From NCBI RefSeq assembly GCF_905175375.1, contig NZ_CAJIMS010000001.1:124001-188000 (forward strand): 64,000 nucleotides of DNA. The letters are read 5' to 3'. Both the position numbers and the translations under genes were made by a program. Positions 8,605 through 16,800 of the stretch are shown one piece after another (position 1 is the stretch's first letter; each line of letters starts with the position of its first letter). The notes beneath the pieces are model-generated. The model made no database searches. It was not told the DNA's origin and saw only the letters and a program-made list of their open reading frames with translations. This stretch comes from Chryseobacterium aquaeductus (GTDB taxonomy: Bacteria; Bacteroidota; Bacteroidia; Flavobacteriales; Weeksellaceae).

Positions 8605-9609
8605 TTACATTACAATATCGTTTATCGGAGCAATCGCCGACGGAAGATCTTTTTCATCCAGCATATCTCTCATATCAATCTCAATGGTGCGACTGATCTG
8701 TGTAATCGGAATGTCATTCGGGCTTCCTTCAAAAGGATTTACTGACGCCTCTCCCACACTGTCTAATGTATGAAAACACCATGTCACCAATAATGAAAAC
8801 GGAATATTAAACCATAAAGTATAGGTTTCAAATAAAGTTCCGTCACCCATTTTATCAAATTCTTTAATCAAACCAAAAGGTACAAAAACAATGAATATGA
8901 GAAGCAAATAGGTCGTAATTGATGAAAAGTTTCTGGGATATGGAAAGTTTTTGATACGCTCTGCCTTCCCTTGATTATCAGTAAATTTGACCAATTGCTG
9001 ATTAATTTGCGTCCATTGAAAATCATTGATGTCACCTTGAGCATACGCTTCAGCCAAATCTTTGCTTTGGAGAGCAATCAGCTGTGTTGCTCTGTTTTTT
9101 TTGCTTAGAATATAATGGAGCTCATCATCCGAAAGGTATTTTTTGAGTTCATCATCAATGGTAGAAAGCCTTTCTGGGATTTTGTATTTCTGAGCATATT
9201 CTTTAAACTGAGCCGTACTCATATTTTCCCAATTTCTAGATTCGCGAAGCTGAAAACGAAGTGCCGTTAACCAAGCATAATGACGTTTAAACATCTTATT
9301 CACCTTATCAGCATTTCTGAAATTTAGAGTATCTCTCAAAATGTACCCAAAACTTCGGCTGTCGTTGATAATGGCACCGTAAATCTGTCTCGCTTCCCAA
9401 AGTCTGCTGTAACTCGCGTTATTTTTAAAACCAACAATAAATGCTACTGCTGTTCCCATAATAGCAATCGGTTGCCAGGGAAAAGAAATAAAAGTGACTC
9501 CCAGATAATATAAAACAGTAGGAATAGTGGCTAAGACCAACAATACATACAGACTTCTTCTCGTCCACATGATAAATTCTATAGCTCCAAATCTTTTTCC
9601 TGAGTGCAT
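8605..9609 (-). CDS. Bestrophin-family (RFP-TM) chloride channel-like protein
   Basis: From the ATG at 9609 it has 334 residues. A longer frame to 9675 would overlap the upstream DUF2490 gene, and the sequence MHSGKRFGAIEFIMWTRRS fits a bestrophin N-terminus. Typical features are PFALIGTAVAFIVGFKNNASYSRLWEAR-like text (seen as GTAVAFIVGFKNNASYSRLW), a middle helical region and a second pair of membrane segments with LLIFIVFVPFGL. Bacterial bestrophins are pentameric anion or cation channels in the inner membrane. Proximity to the antiporter suggests a role in ion or osmotic balance. Confidence 0.88.
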   Translation of the reverse strand: MHSGKRFGAIEFIMWTRRSLYVLLVLATIPTVLYYLGVTFISFPWQPIAIMGTAVAFIVGFKNNASYSRLWEARQIYGAIINDSRSFGYILRDTLNFRNADKVNKMFKRHYAWLTALRFQLRESRNWENMSTAQFKEYAQKYKIPERLSTIDDELKKYLSDDELHYILSKKNRATQLIALQSKDLAEAYAQGDINDFQWTQINQQLVKFTDNQGKAERIKNFPYPRNFSSITTYLLLIFIVFVPFGLIKEFDKMGDGTLFETYTLWFNIPFSLLVTWCFHTLDSVGEASVNPFEGSPNDIPITQISRTIEIDMRDMLDEKDLPSAIAPINDIVM

Positions 9610-9637
9610 GTTTTTAGTTTTTTTAAAAGATAAATTT

Positions 9638-10318
9638 TTAGTTTCCGGTGAAAGGAATATTGTTGTAAAACCCAATTTGTATTTGTCCGCGGTTTTTGTT
9701 TTCCTGAATTTGATTCATGTAACCTGCTTCGATTCTCAGATTTTTGTTGATAATGAAACCTAAAGCTCCGTACACTCTGTTTCTGTCAAAAACGGGACTG
9801 TCAAGATTCAGAAAAATCTCGTTGTAAGCTGACAGATATAAAGTTTTTGGCAGCATCTGTTTATTGGTTATTGGAATATTGAAACCTAAAAAATAACGAA
9901 ATCTCATCCTGAAATCATCCTGCAAGAAACGTTCTTCTAGACGGTAGCGATGCTGAAGATTAAATCTTCCAAAACTCTGTTTGGTAATGAATTGCTGAAA
10001 AATTCGGTGTTCTGTGTTCTCAGATTTCTCACCATTGATGTAGGGCTGGCTCAAAATAAAACCGTAGCCCAATAAAATATTATTATTGTTTTCGGTAACA
10101 TCATATCCTATTCCGGTACGGATGAGAAGTTGCTCTAGATTTCCGATTCCGTTAAAGTTTCTGTATTGAATTTCGTTATGAAAATTGAATTTCTTACTGA
10201 TTTTATTACTGCCGAAATACATATACCAAGCACCCAGATCATTTTTTTGTGCTGAACAAAACACAGAAAAAGTCGTGCATAAAACTAAAATTAACTGCCT
10301 GAAAATCTTCAAATCCAT
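9638..10318 (-). CDS. DUF2490 family secreted/outer-membrane protein
   Basis: The 226 residues from the ATG at 10318 begin with a signal peptide (RQLILVLCTTFSVFCSAQ). The mature part matches DUF2490: DLGAWYMYFGSNKISKKF, NFHNEIQYRNF, QHRYRLEERF and an aromatic C-terminus (QIGFYNNIPF). Alternating beta-strand text suggests a small outer-membrane barrel. The function is unknown. An upstream extension in frame is rejected because the signal peptide starts at this Met. The bestrophin gene follows 28 bases on. Confidence 0.82.
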   Translation of the reverse strand: MDLKIFRQLILVLCTTFSVFCSAQKNDLGAWYMYFGSNKISKKFNFHNEIQYRNFNGIGNLEQLLIRTGIGYDVTENNNNILLGYGFILSQPYINGEKSENTEHRIFQQFITKQSFGRFNLQHRYRLEERFLQDDFRMRFRYFLGFNIPITNKQMLPKTLYLSAYNEIFLNLDSPVFDRNRVYGALGFIINKNLRIEAGYMNQIQENKNRGQIQIGFYNNIPFTGN

Positions 10319-10421
10319 CTCTTTATTATTATTATCTATCAAAATAACAAAATTAATAATTTTAATCAATAATAACGAATTAAAGAAGATAACATTTACA
10401 ATCTTCAGGCAGAAAAAAAAT

Positions 10422-10814
10422 TTACGAAGGAATATTTTCTACTAAAATATCATTTTTCATGGTATCGAAATAGGTACAAGTCATTTTATTTAAGTCCATT
10501 TTCCAGCCTTCTACTCCATTACCTGCGCAGTCCTTGCAAAATGTCATATAATCTGTACCACCTTCTTGATGTAGTTTTAGCTGGTTTTTAAAATTTTCGA
10601 GATTTAAATGCTCCGAAATATTTAAAGTTTCGTATTTACTTCCTGTGTTTGTTGAATTATTTTCGGCGTCAAAATATTCAGTATTTCCATCCGACACAGA
10701 CGCAGTGTAATGAGAAACTCCCAGACTTTTAATTGCCAGAATATACTTCGGAAAATCTGCTCCGCTTTTTACTTTTTGATGCTCTGCTTTAATTTCTTCA
10801 ATTGTGAATTTCAT
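10422..10814 (-). CDS. DUF1398 family protein
   Basis: A 130-residue cytoplasmic protein with the conserved KAEHQKVKSGADFPKYI start, the central HYTASVSDGNTEYFD and DYMTFCKDCAGNGVEGWKMD toward the end, which matches DUF1398 (YbcV-like). The two Cys residues near residue 95 could bind metal or be redox active, but nothing is known for certain. It is the last gene of a run of small genes on the minus strand. Confidence 0.78.
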   Translation of the reverse strand: MKFTIEEIKAEHQKVKSGADFPKYILAIKSLGVSHYTASVSDGNTEYFDAENNSTNTGSKYETLNISEHLNLENFKNQLKLHQEGGTDYMTFCKDCAGNGVEGWKMDLNKMTCTYFDTMKNDILVENIPS

Positions 10815-10859
10815 CTGTTTGTATTCTGTTTGATAATAAAGTTCTATAGATAAAAATTA

Positions 10860-11309
10860 CTAAGAATGTTGTTGCATTTTTGCAGGATCATCGTAATTTA
10901 CCATCCAATTGATACCAAACTGATCGGTAAACATCCCGAAATACGCACCCCAGAAAGTATCTGCAAGAGGCATGGTAATCTGTCCGTCCTGAGATAATCC
11001 GTTGAACAATTTGTCAGCTTCTTCTTTGGAATCTGCATTGATGGAAATAGAAAAATTATTTCCTTCTTTAAAATTTGATGACCATTCTCCGCCTGTGTCG
11101 CTGCCCATGAGCATTGTTTCTTGTGATATTGGTAGAGATACATGCATGATTTTGTCTTTATCTTCCTGAGGAAGTTCTTTTCCGTCCTGTGGTGGCATTT
11201 CGCCAAAAGTTCCGATGTACGGAAATTCTCCTCCGAATACTGATTTGTAAAATTCAAATGCCTGCCTGCAATTTCCATTGAATGTAAGATAAACGTTTAC
11301 TGTTGCCAT
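10860..11309 (-). CDS. PhnB-like VOC family protein
   Basis: The 149-residue protein has the PhnB/3-demethylubiquinone-methyltransferase-like VOC pattern: VYLTFNGNCRQAFEFYKSVFGGE, then KIMHVSLPI, LMGSDTGGE, a DSKEEADKLFNGLSQ helix and a C-terminal GAYFGMFTDQFGINWMVN. Such proteins are often annotated as methyltransferases, but they share only the fold with glyoxalases, and the substrate is unknown. It sits with another VOC gene 78 bases upstream in the same direction. Confidence 0.83.
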   Translation of the reverse strand: MATVNVYLTFNGNCRQAFEFYKSVFGGEFPYIGTFGEMPPQDGKELPQEDKDKIMHVSLPISQETMLMGSDTGGEWSSNFKEGNNFSISINADSKEEADKLFNGLSQDGQITMPLADTFWGAYFGMFTDQFGINWMVNYDDPAKMQQHS

Positions 11310-11387
11310 AGTTTTGTTGTTGGTTGTTAGTTGTTAGTTGAAAATAAATCTATTATAAAATTCTAAATTCAAATTTTTGATTAAAAA

Positions 11388-11759
11388 TCACCTGTGTTGG
11401 TCTATTAAAATCATATTTCCGTCAGGATCTTTCAGGAAAATATGTTCGGGTCCGGAAGTTGTCTCGTCGGCTTCTTTTTCCAGAGTGACCTCTTTACTTT
11501 TCAAATGTTGCTGAATTTTGCGTACATCATCAAATGCCTCAAGATTTTGGGCATTCTCGTCCCAACCAGGATTAAAGGTCAACATATTTCCATCAAACAT
11601 TGCCTGAAAAAGTCCGATTAATGTACTTTCATTTTTCATGATAAGATAATTGCTTTCCATGCCTCCGCCCATCGTACTGAAGCCTAATTTTTCATAAAAA
11701 ACTTTAGACTTTTCTAAATCTTTGACGCTTAAGCTGATCGAAAATGCTCCTAATTTCAT
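11388..11759 (-). CDS. VOC (glyoxalase-like) family protein
   Basis: This 123-residue protein carries the VOC repeats ISLSVKDLEKSKVFYEKLGF and EHIFLKDPDGNMILIDQH, with a probable metal-ligand Glu/His late in the sequence. It belongs with small dimeric VOC enzymes and binding proteins. It is the third VOC-fold gene within 6 kb of this strand but is not closely similar to the other two. It is next to a small membrane protein gene 22 bases away. Confidence 0.82.
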   Translation of the reverse strand: MKLGAFSISLSVKDLEKSKVFYEKLGFSTMGGGMESNYLIMKNESTLIGLFQAMFDGNMLTFNPGWDENAQNLEAFDDVRKIQQHLKSKEVTLEKEADETTSGPEHIFLKDPDGNMILIDQHR

Positions 11760-11781
11760 ATTTTGATATATGTATTCTAAT

Positions 11782-12189
11782 TTATTTAAAACTATTTTTA
11801 TTCAGTGCCAATTTATATCCAGCTAAAACCAATGTCCAAACTAAGATTCCTAAGATCCAAAACCAGATAGGTGTAGGCAAAACAGTCATATTATAGATGG
11901 TAAACGAAAGGAAAATAAGCCCACAAATAATTGCTGCAGTGGGTTTTCCGTTTTTTGAGATTTTTGTGGAAATGAAACCCGACGCCAATGCTCCGAAAGC
12001 ATATCCTATAATTACCATAAATTTTCCAAAAAATGGAAGATTATCAATATATGACTTAAAAGCATTCATATCATTCGCCTTCATGCCTGCCGGAAAAGGA
12101 TATAGTAAATGATTAACGGTTTCTATCGCCCATACACAAACAGAACCGACAGCGATTCCCACGAGAACTCCTAAAATAATTCTTAACAT
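11782..12189 (-). CDS. Small integral membrane protein, unknown function
   Basis: The 135 residues form four hydrophobic stretches: LRIILGVLVGIAVGSVCVWA, FGKFMVIIGYAFGALASGFI, AAIICGLIFLSFTIYNM and FWILGILVWTLVLAGYKLAL. This four-helix layout occurs in many uncharacterised flavobacterial proteins. Gly-rich helices suggest packing within the membrane, but no motif points to a function. It begins 2 bases from the stop of the gene upstream, so the two are co-transcribed. Confidence 0.68.
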   Translation of the reverse strand: MLRIILGVLVGIAVGSVCVWAIETVNHLLYPFPAGMKANDMNAFKSYIDNLPFFGKFMVIIGYAFGALASGFISTKISKNGKPTAAIICGLIFLSFTIYNMTVLPTPIWFWILGILVWTLVLAGYKLALNKNSFK

Positions 12190-12191
12190 AA

Positions 12192-12662
12192 TTATTGATT
12201 TTTTAAATTGGTTTTAAAATCTAATGTACCATCATAGCTTTTCCAGTTGCCAATCAGCTCAATATATTGATTTTCTATTTTTTCTTTTATTTTGTTCCAA
12301 CGAAAAATATAGATAAATTTACCTCTGAAACTACCGGAATGTTTTCCTTTATTTTCCTCCGAAAGTTCATAATCACCATATATAACGCCCTTTTTCTTTC
12401 CGTTTTTGTATTTTGTGATCGTGAGCTTGCCTTCGTATTTTGAATAATTGTTTTCAACCAAAGAATATCCCGATACGAAATACTCCTGATCATTCTTTTT
12501 GTTTTGCTCAGAGATATTTATTTTCAGTTTAATTTCTTGATGATCATTACCTATTGTTCCCACATAAGGTTTTGAGTTGTTGAGCCAGACTTTGGAAACA
12601 TCCGGCATTTGAGCAAATCCGAAATTCGCTGCGAGAATAAGGAAAAATAAAAGTTTTTTCAT
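12192..12662 (-). CDS. Secreted beta-rich protein, unknown function (paralogue of next upstream gene)
   Basis: A 156-residue protein with a signal peptide ending in NFGFAQ. The body has SKYEGKLTITKYKNG, VIYGDYELSEE and GSFRGKFIYIF segments, which parallel the gene just upstream (CSGKLTFNHV, FGDFYLNG, GIFKGKFRIQ). The pair therefore arose by tandem duplication. No family is recognised. The location would be the periplasm or cell exterior. Confidence 0.65.
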   Translation of the reverse strand: MKKLLFFLILAANFGFAQMPDVSKVWLNNSKPYVGTIGNDHQEIKLKINISEQNKKNDQEYFVSGYSLVENNYSKYEGKLTITKYKNGKKKGVIYGDYELSEENKGKHSGSFRGKFIYIFRWNKIKEKIENQYIELIGNWKSYDGTLDFKTNLKNQ

Positions 12663-12669
12663 TGTAGTT

Positions 12670-13191
12670 TTATTTAAATATCACTTTGGAGATATCTGAA
12701 TGATAAAAATTAGCAAACCAAAAATCAACCTTTTTACCACTTTCAAAATTTTCAAATACTCCTTTAAAAGTTGTGTTGGAAGATTTATTGACGCTATTCA
12801 ATTCTTTCGTTGTCTGAATTCGAAACTTACCTTTAAATATGCCATCATCAATATCCGGCTGAGTTCCATTTAAATAAAAATCGCCAAAAACCAGCATTTG
12901 ATCTGGCTGATCTTTTACATTAAAAACATGGTTGAACGTGAGTTTCCCCGAACACGTTAATGTTTTGCCATTCACAGTATATGTTCCTTTTACAGAATAA
13001 TTTTCGGTTTTTCTAGAGTCTTTAATAACTTCTACGAATATCACTTCTATTTTACCATCTAAGATTTCACCTTCAAAACCTAATTTTTCATTAAGAATAA
13101 TCCTACTGAAATCTTTGTCTTTCAGAGGAAAATTATTAGTTTGCGCGTAGAATGTGAAAAATGGAAACAGTAAAAATAAAAATATTTTCAT
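12670..13191 (-). CDS. Secreted beta-rich protein, unknown function (paralogue of next downstream gene)
   Basis: The 173-residue protein has a short signal peptide (FLFLLFPFFTFYAQ). Its middle and C-terminal parts align by eye with the neighbouring 156-residue protein around the pattern SGKL-T, GD-Y-L and G-F-GKF. Function is unknown. It is 7 bases from the downstream paralogue and 12 bases from the DUF1569 gene upstream, consistent with one transcript. Confidence 0.63.
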   Translation of the reverse strand: MKIFLFLLFPFFTFYAQTNNFPLKDKDFSRIILNEKLGFEGEILDGKIEVIFVEVIKDSRKTENYSVKGTYTVNGKTLTCSGKLTFNHVFNVKDQPDQMLVFGDFYLNGTQPDIDDGIFKGKFRIQTTKELNSVNKSSNTTFKGVFENFESGKKVDFWFANFYHSDISKVIFK

Positions 13192-13203
13192 ATCATAAAA
13201 ATA

Positions 13204-13659
13204 CTAAACTCCGAACTGGCTTAAATGATGATTCAGATGTTTTGCAAACATATTGTTCCATTCCTGAGAGGTCAATTTACCGAAGGAAAAAGATTCTTTA
13301 CCATCAAAAGCCTGAGTTCCCAACTGTTGAGTTTTTTGAATGTAGCCAATTAGCCTTTTCTTTTCATCATCGAAATTTCTTCTTCCAGTGATTACAAACT
13401 GAGGTGCCGTCGGAGAATCTCTTGGATAAGCTTTTTCGCCCACCACTTTAGATTTTACAAAGGTCTTCAAAATAAATTTTGCAATCGCCCCGGGTTTTTT
13501 ATGTTTCTCCGGTTCGTAGACCATTTCGTAACTGATGCAGCAGTGTGCCAACATTTGATCTACCGTCATTCTGCCCCACAATCCGTGTGTATCTTCAACC
13601 AAATTATTTATTCTAACAATGTAATTCTGAGCGTCTTTCGCATCAAATACGTTTTCCAT
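13204..13659 (-). CDS. DUF1569 (DinB-like) family protein
   Basis: The 151 residues show the four-helix DinB-like pattern: WGRMTVDQMLAHCCISYEM, a central KSKVVGEKAYPRDSPTAPQF and a terminal NNMFAKHLNHHLSQFGV. His residues at about positions 36 and in the final HLNHH motif probably bind a metal, as in the DinB/YfiT superfamily. DUF1569 proteins may be thiol-dependent enzymes, but no reaction is known. It is the first gene of the small minus-strand run. Confidence 0.8.
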   Translation of the reverse strand: MENVFDAKDAQNYIVRINNLVEDTHGLWGRMTVDQMLAHCCISYEMVYEPEKHKKPGAIAKFILKTFVKSKVVGEKAYPRDSPTAPQFVITGRRNFDDEKKRLIGYIQKTQQLGTQAFDGKESFSFGKLTSQEWNNMFAKHLNHHLSQFGV

Positions 13660-13764
13660 AGTTTATTAATTTATAGAAACAAATATAATATATTTCCGAT
13701 AATTTTTATAATTGTTTTTTAATCTGGAATTGTGAATTATTCTTTACTATTTGTTTTAATGTAC

Positions 13765-13793
13765 AAAAAACTCCCCACAAAATTGGTGAGGAG
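13765..13793 (-). terminator. Intrinsic terminator of the alpha-2-macroglobulin-like gene
   Basis: On the minus strand CTCCTCAC, a short loop and GTGGGGAG form an 8-bp stem with one mismatch, followed by six T. It lies 58 bases past the stop of the large gene ending at 13851. Confidence 0.75.
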
Positions 13794-13850
13794 CTGAATG
13801 ATTAAATTGAATGTAAATCTCTTTAAAATTATCAATTCTGTAAAAGAAAA

Positions 13851-16800
13851 CTATTCCACAATTTCCACGTTTGTTCCTTTTGTATGCGCATTCATCTGCG
13901 GCGAATAATAATTTTGAATGGTGGTAATTCCGTTGGAGAATTTTCCTGATGCATTGGCAACAAAATCATATTCAAACACATATTTTCCTTTCGGCATTGT
14001 CTGAATATAGAAGTTGGTAGAAGCATCTTTTGTAGATTGGTAATAACCCAAACTATTGTTCCACTGGTAACCGGAAATCACATCTAAAGGCTCAAATCCT
14101 GCAGCGCGCATATCTTTGATGTGGATAAATTCCATCGCACGGTCAGTATTTAAAATCATTCTTACGGTCACTTTATCACCAACTTTCAATGGGCTTTGAG
14201 AAGAAATTTTCTGTAATTCTTCACCATTTACCGTTTTGATTTTTTTGTACAATTCTTTCGTTATGGAGATATAATTCTCAGAAGATTTTATTTTATCTAA
14301 ATCTTCATAATATTGCCAGAATAATCCACCCTGAACGATTCCAGCTCCGGGTTTCGTAACGGTAACGGTTGCTAAATTTTTATCTAAAATATCCGTTTTC
14401 AAAGTAGATTTCACATAACCTGTTGCTTGAGTTTCAGGTTTTAGTTCTTTTCGACCCCAAATAATGGTTGCTTTATCACTTTCGGGAGTTGTCCAGGATT
14501 TTCCCGAATTTAAAATCGTAAAAATCACTTCCGCAGTTCCTCTTGAACTTCCCCAAGAATTAACTTCCTTTTGAGTAATCAACCAGATTTTCATGTCTTC
14601 AATGAATTTCTGATCATTCGGTTTTAGTTTATTGAAAGCTTCCAAAGCTCCTGCATGATTGACAACCTTTGAACTAAACCAGCCCCAATCATCAAGATTT
14701 TGTTTCCAATAGACACCCTGAGTTTTTGAGTCTACCGAAGTTTCTTTCAGATAATTGAGTAATTTATCCGAAACATCTTTTAAGCCATAGTCGTTCATCA
14801 ATACAGCCATACGATGCAGTCCAAAGAAAGTAAAGTCTGTGATTTTTGTGGCTTTGGCTTTTTCTTTTACTAAAGATTTTAAGGTTGCACTTTTTCCTTT
14901 TAAAGGATATTGCTTCTCCCAGTAATTTCTGGTGTCGAGATAATCTAAAGTCCAATTATTGATAATATTTCCTGTCCTTGCACTGAACGAAGTCGAAGAG
15001 TCGTAATACTTATTGATTTCATTATCAACATATTGAACTAATTTTCCGACTAATTCTTTCTGATCTGCACTCTGATAATCAGTAACACTATCTTTTAACC
15101 AAACATTTATTTTACCTAAATTTTTAAGTATGTAAAGAGATGTCGAATAAGAACTCGGATAACCTTGATACCAAGAAAAACCACCATCCGGATTTTGAAG
15201 TTTCTTGAAATCGTCCCAATCTTGATTAATCGAATTTTTCATTGTATTGGCATCAAACAACAATGCCAGTTTCTGCATTTGCTCTTCTTCGTTTTTACTT
15301 TCTAAAACCCAAGGAGTTTCTTCCTGTAAAAGCTGTTTCAGTTCCAGATTTTTCTCAAGATTTGAATTTAATAATCCTTTACTTTGATATTCTTCGAAAA
15401 CAGTTTTCAGTTTAGGATTTGCTTTAAAAATTTCCGAAGCCAAAACATCTGCAAACCACTTATTGAAAATCACATCTGCAGAATTATTCTGATCGTTTTT
15501 CAGACTTGGAAGCGCAAACATAATTTCCCAAATCGGATTCGTCGTCAGTTCCAAAGTATTTGAAACATTAGAAATCGTTGTTGAATTGGTATTTTTAAGA
15601 TTTTCTATAACAAAAGTTTTCGTCTCACCTTCTTTCACAAAAACAGGTATGGCATCTGTCACCAACATTCTGTTTGGCAAAATTGCGATTGCTTTTTGTT
15701 CACCATCAGAATATTTGCCTTTTCCGTTGAGCGGAGTCGAAGTGGCAACAACTTTTAAAATAACCGAAGAAACGTTGTTCGGAACTTTCACTTTCCATGT
15801 TAAAGCTGAGTTTCCGTTTTCATTTAATTCAAAATTCTGGATACTGGAATTTAAACCAAATTTTGCCGAAATATCTTCGTTGGTAAAAGCATCTAAAATC
15901 TGCAATTGAGCAGAACCTTTTAATTTTTTGCTTGTTAAATTTGAAAGTTTTGATTGTAAATTCAACTCATCACCTTCTCTTAAAAATCTTGGATAATTTG
16001 GCGTAACTGAAAATTCTTTCTGTGTCACGACTTCTTTTTCCAAAGTTGCTGCTCTTGCGTCTTTTGTATGAGCGAGGAACATCAATTTCCATTTGGTTAA
16101 AGCTTCTGGAGAAGTGAACTCAAAACTTACATTTCCTTCGGAATCGGTTTTTAAATCGGGGTAGAAGAATGCTGTTTCGTTGAGATTTTGACGGACTGCT
16201 ACTTTTTCGAAATCTTTTTTGGAAGATTCAATATCAATTAAAGAATCTGCATTTGTCACCGTGTTACTAGCTACAGTACTCCTTTTTTTTGTGATCGTTT
16301 TACTATATCCCAAAACTACAACTTCTTCAATTTCCATATTTCTAAATGCTGAATCAGTTGTTGGAGGTGGAGATGAAGCGACTGAAAGTCCAGCTACTTC
16401 GCCCTGCAAAGACTGTAAAAAACTAACTTGACTTTCAAACCAATTAAATTGCGGAACATCAACATATTTCCCTCTATAATATTGCATTCTCCTTTGATAA
16501 TATTTCTGAGACAAATTTTCTCTGATGTCATAAGAACTAACAAATGAATAAGGCATATAGAGTTTTTGCCAGTCAAAAGTGTTCACAGCAAACTGATCCA
16601 GAGACATATCGTACATATTGGCTAAAACTTCAGCATTGATTTTTTCTTTATCATTCCCTGAAATTTTTACAGACCATTTTTCTTTAAAATTGGGTTCTAT
16701 TTTATCCCGGAAAGTTTTCGTTTCTATTTTTAATGGCTGTTCGGTATCTTTTATTTTTAAATTAACCGTTTTAGTTTGTATATCATTAACAGCCACAACC

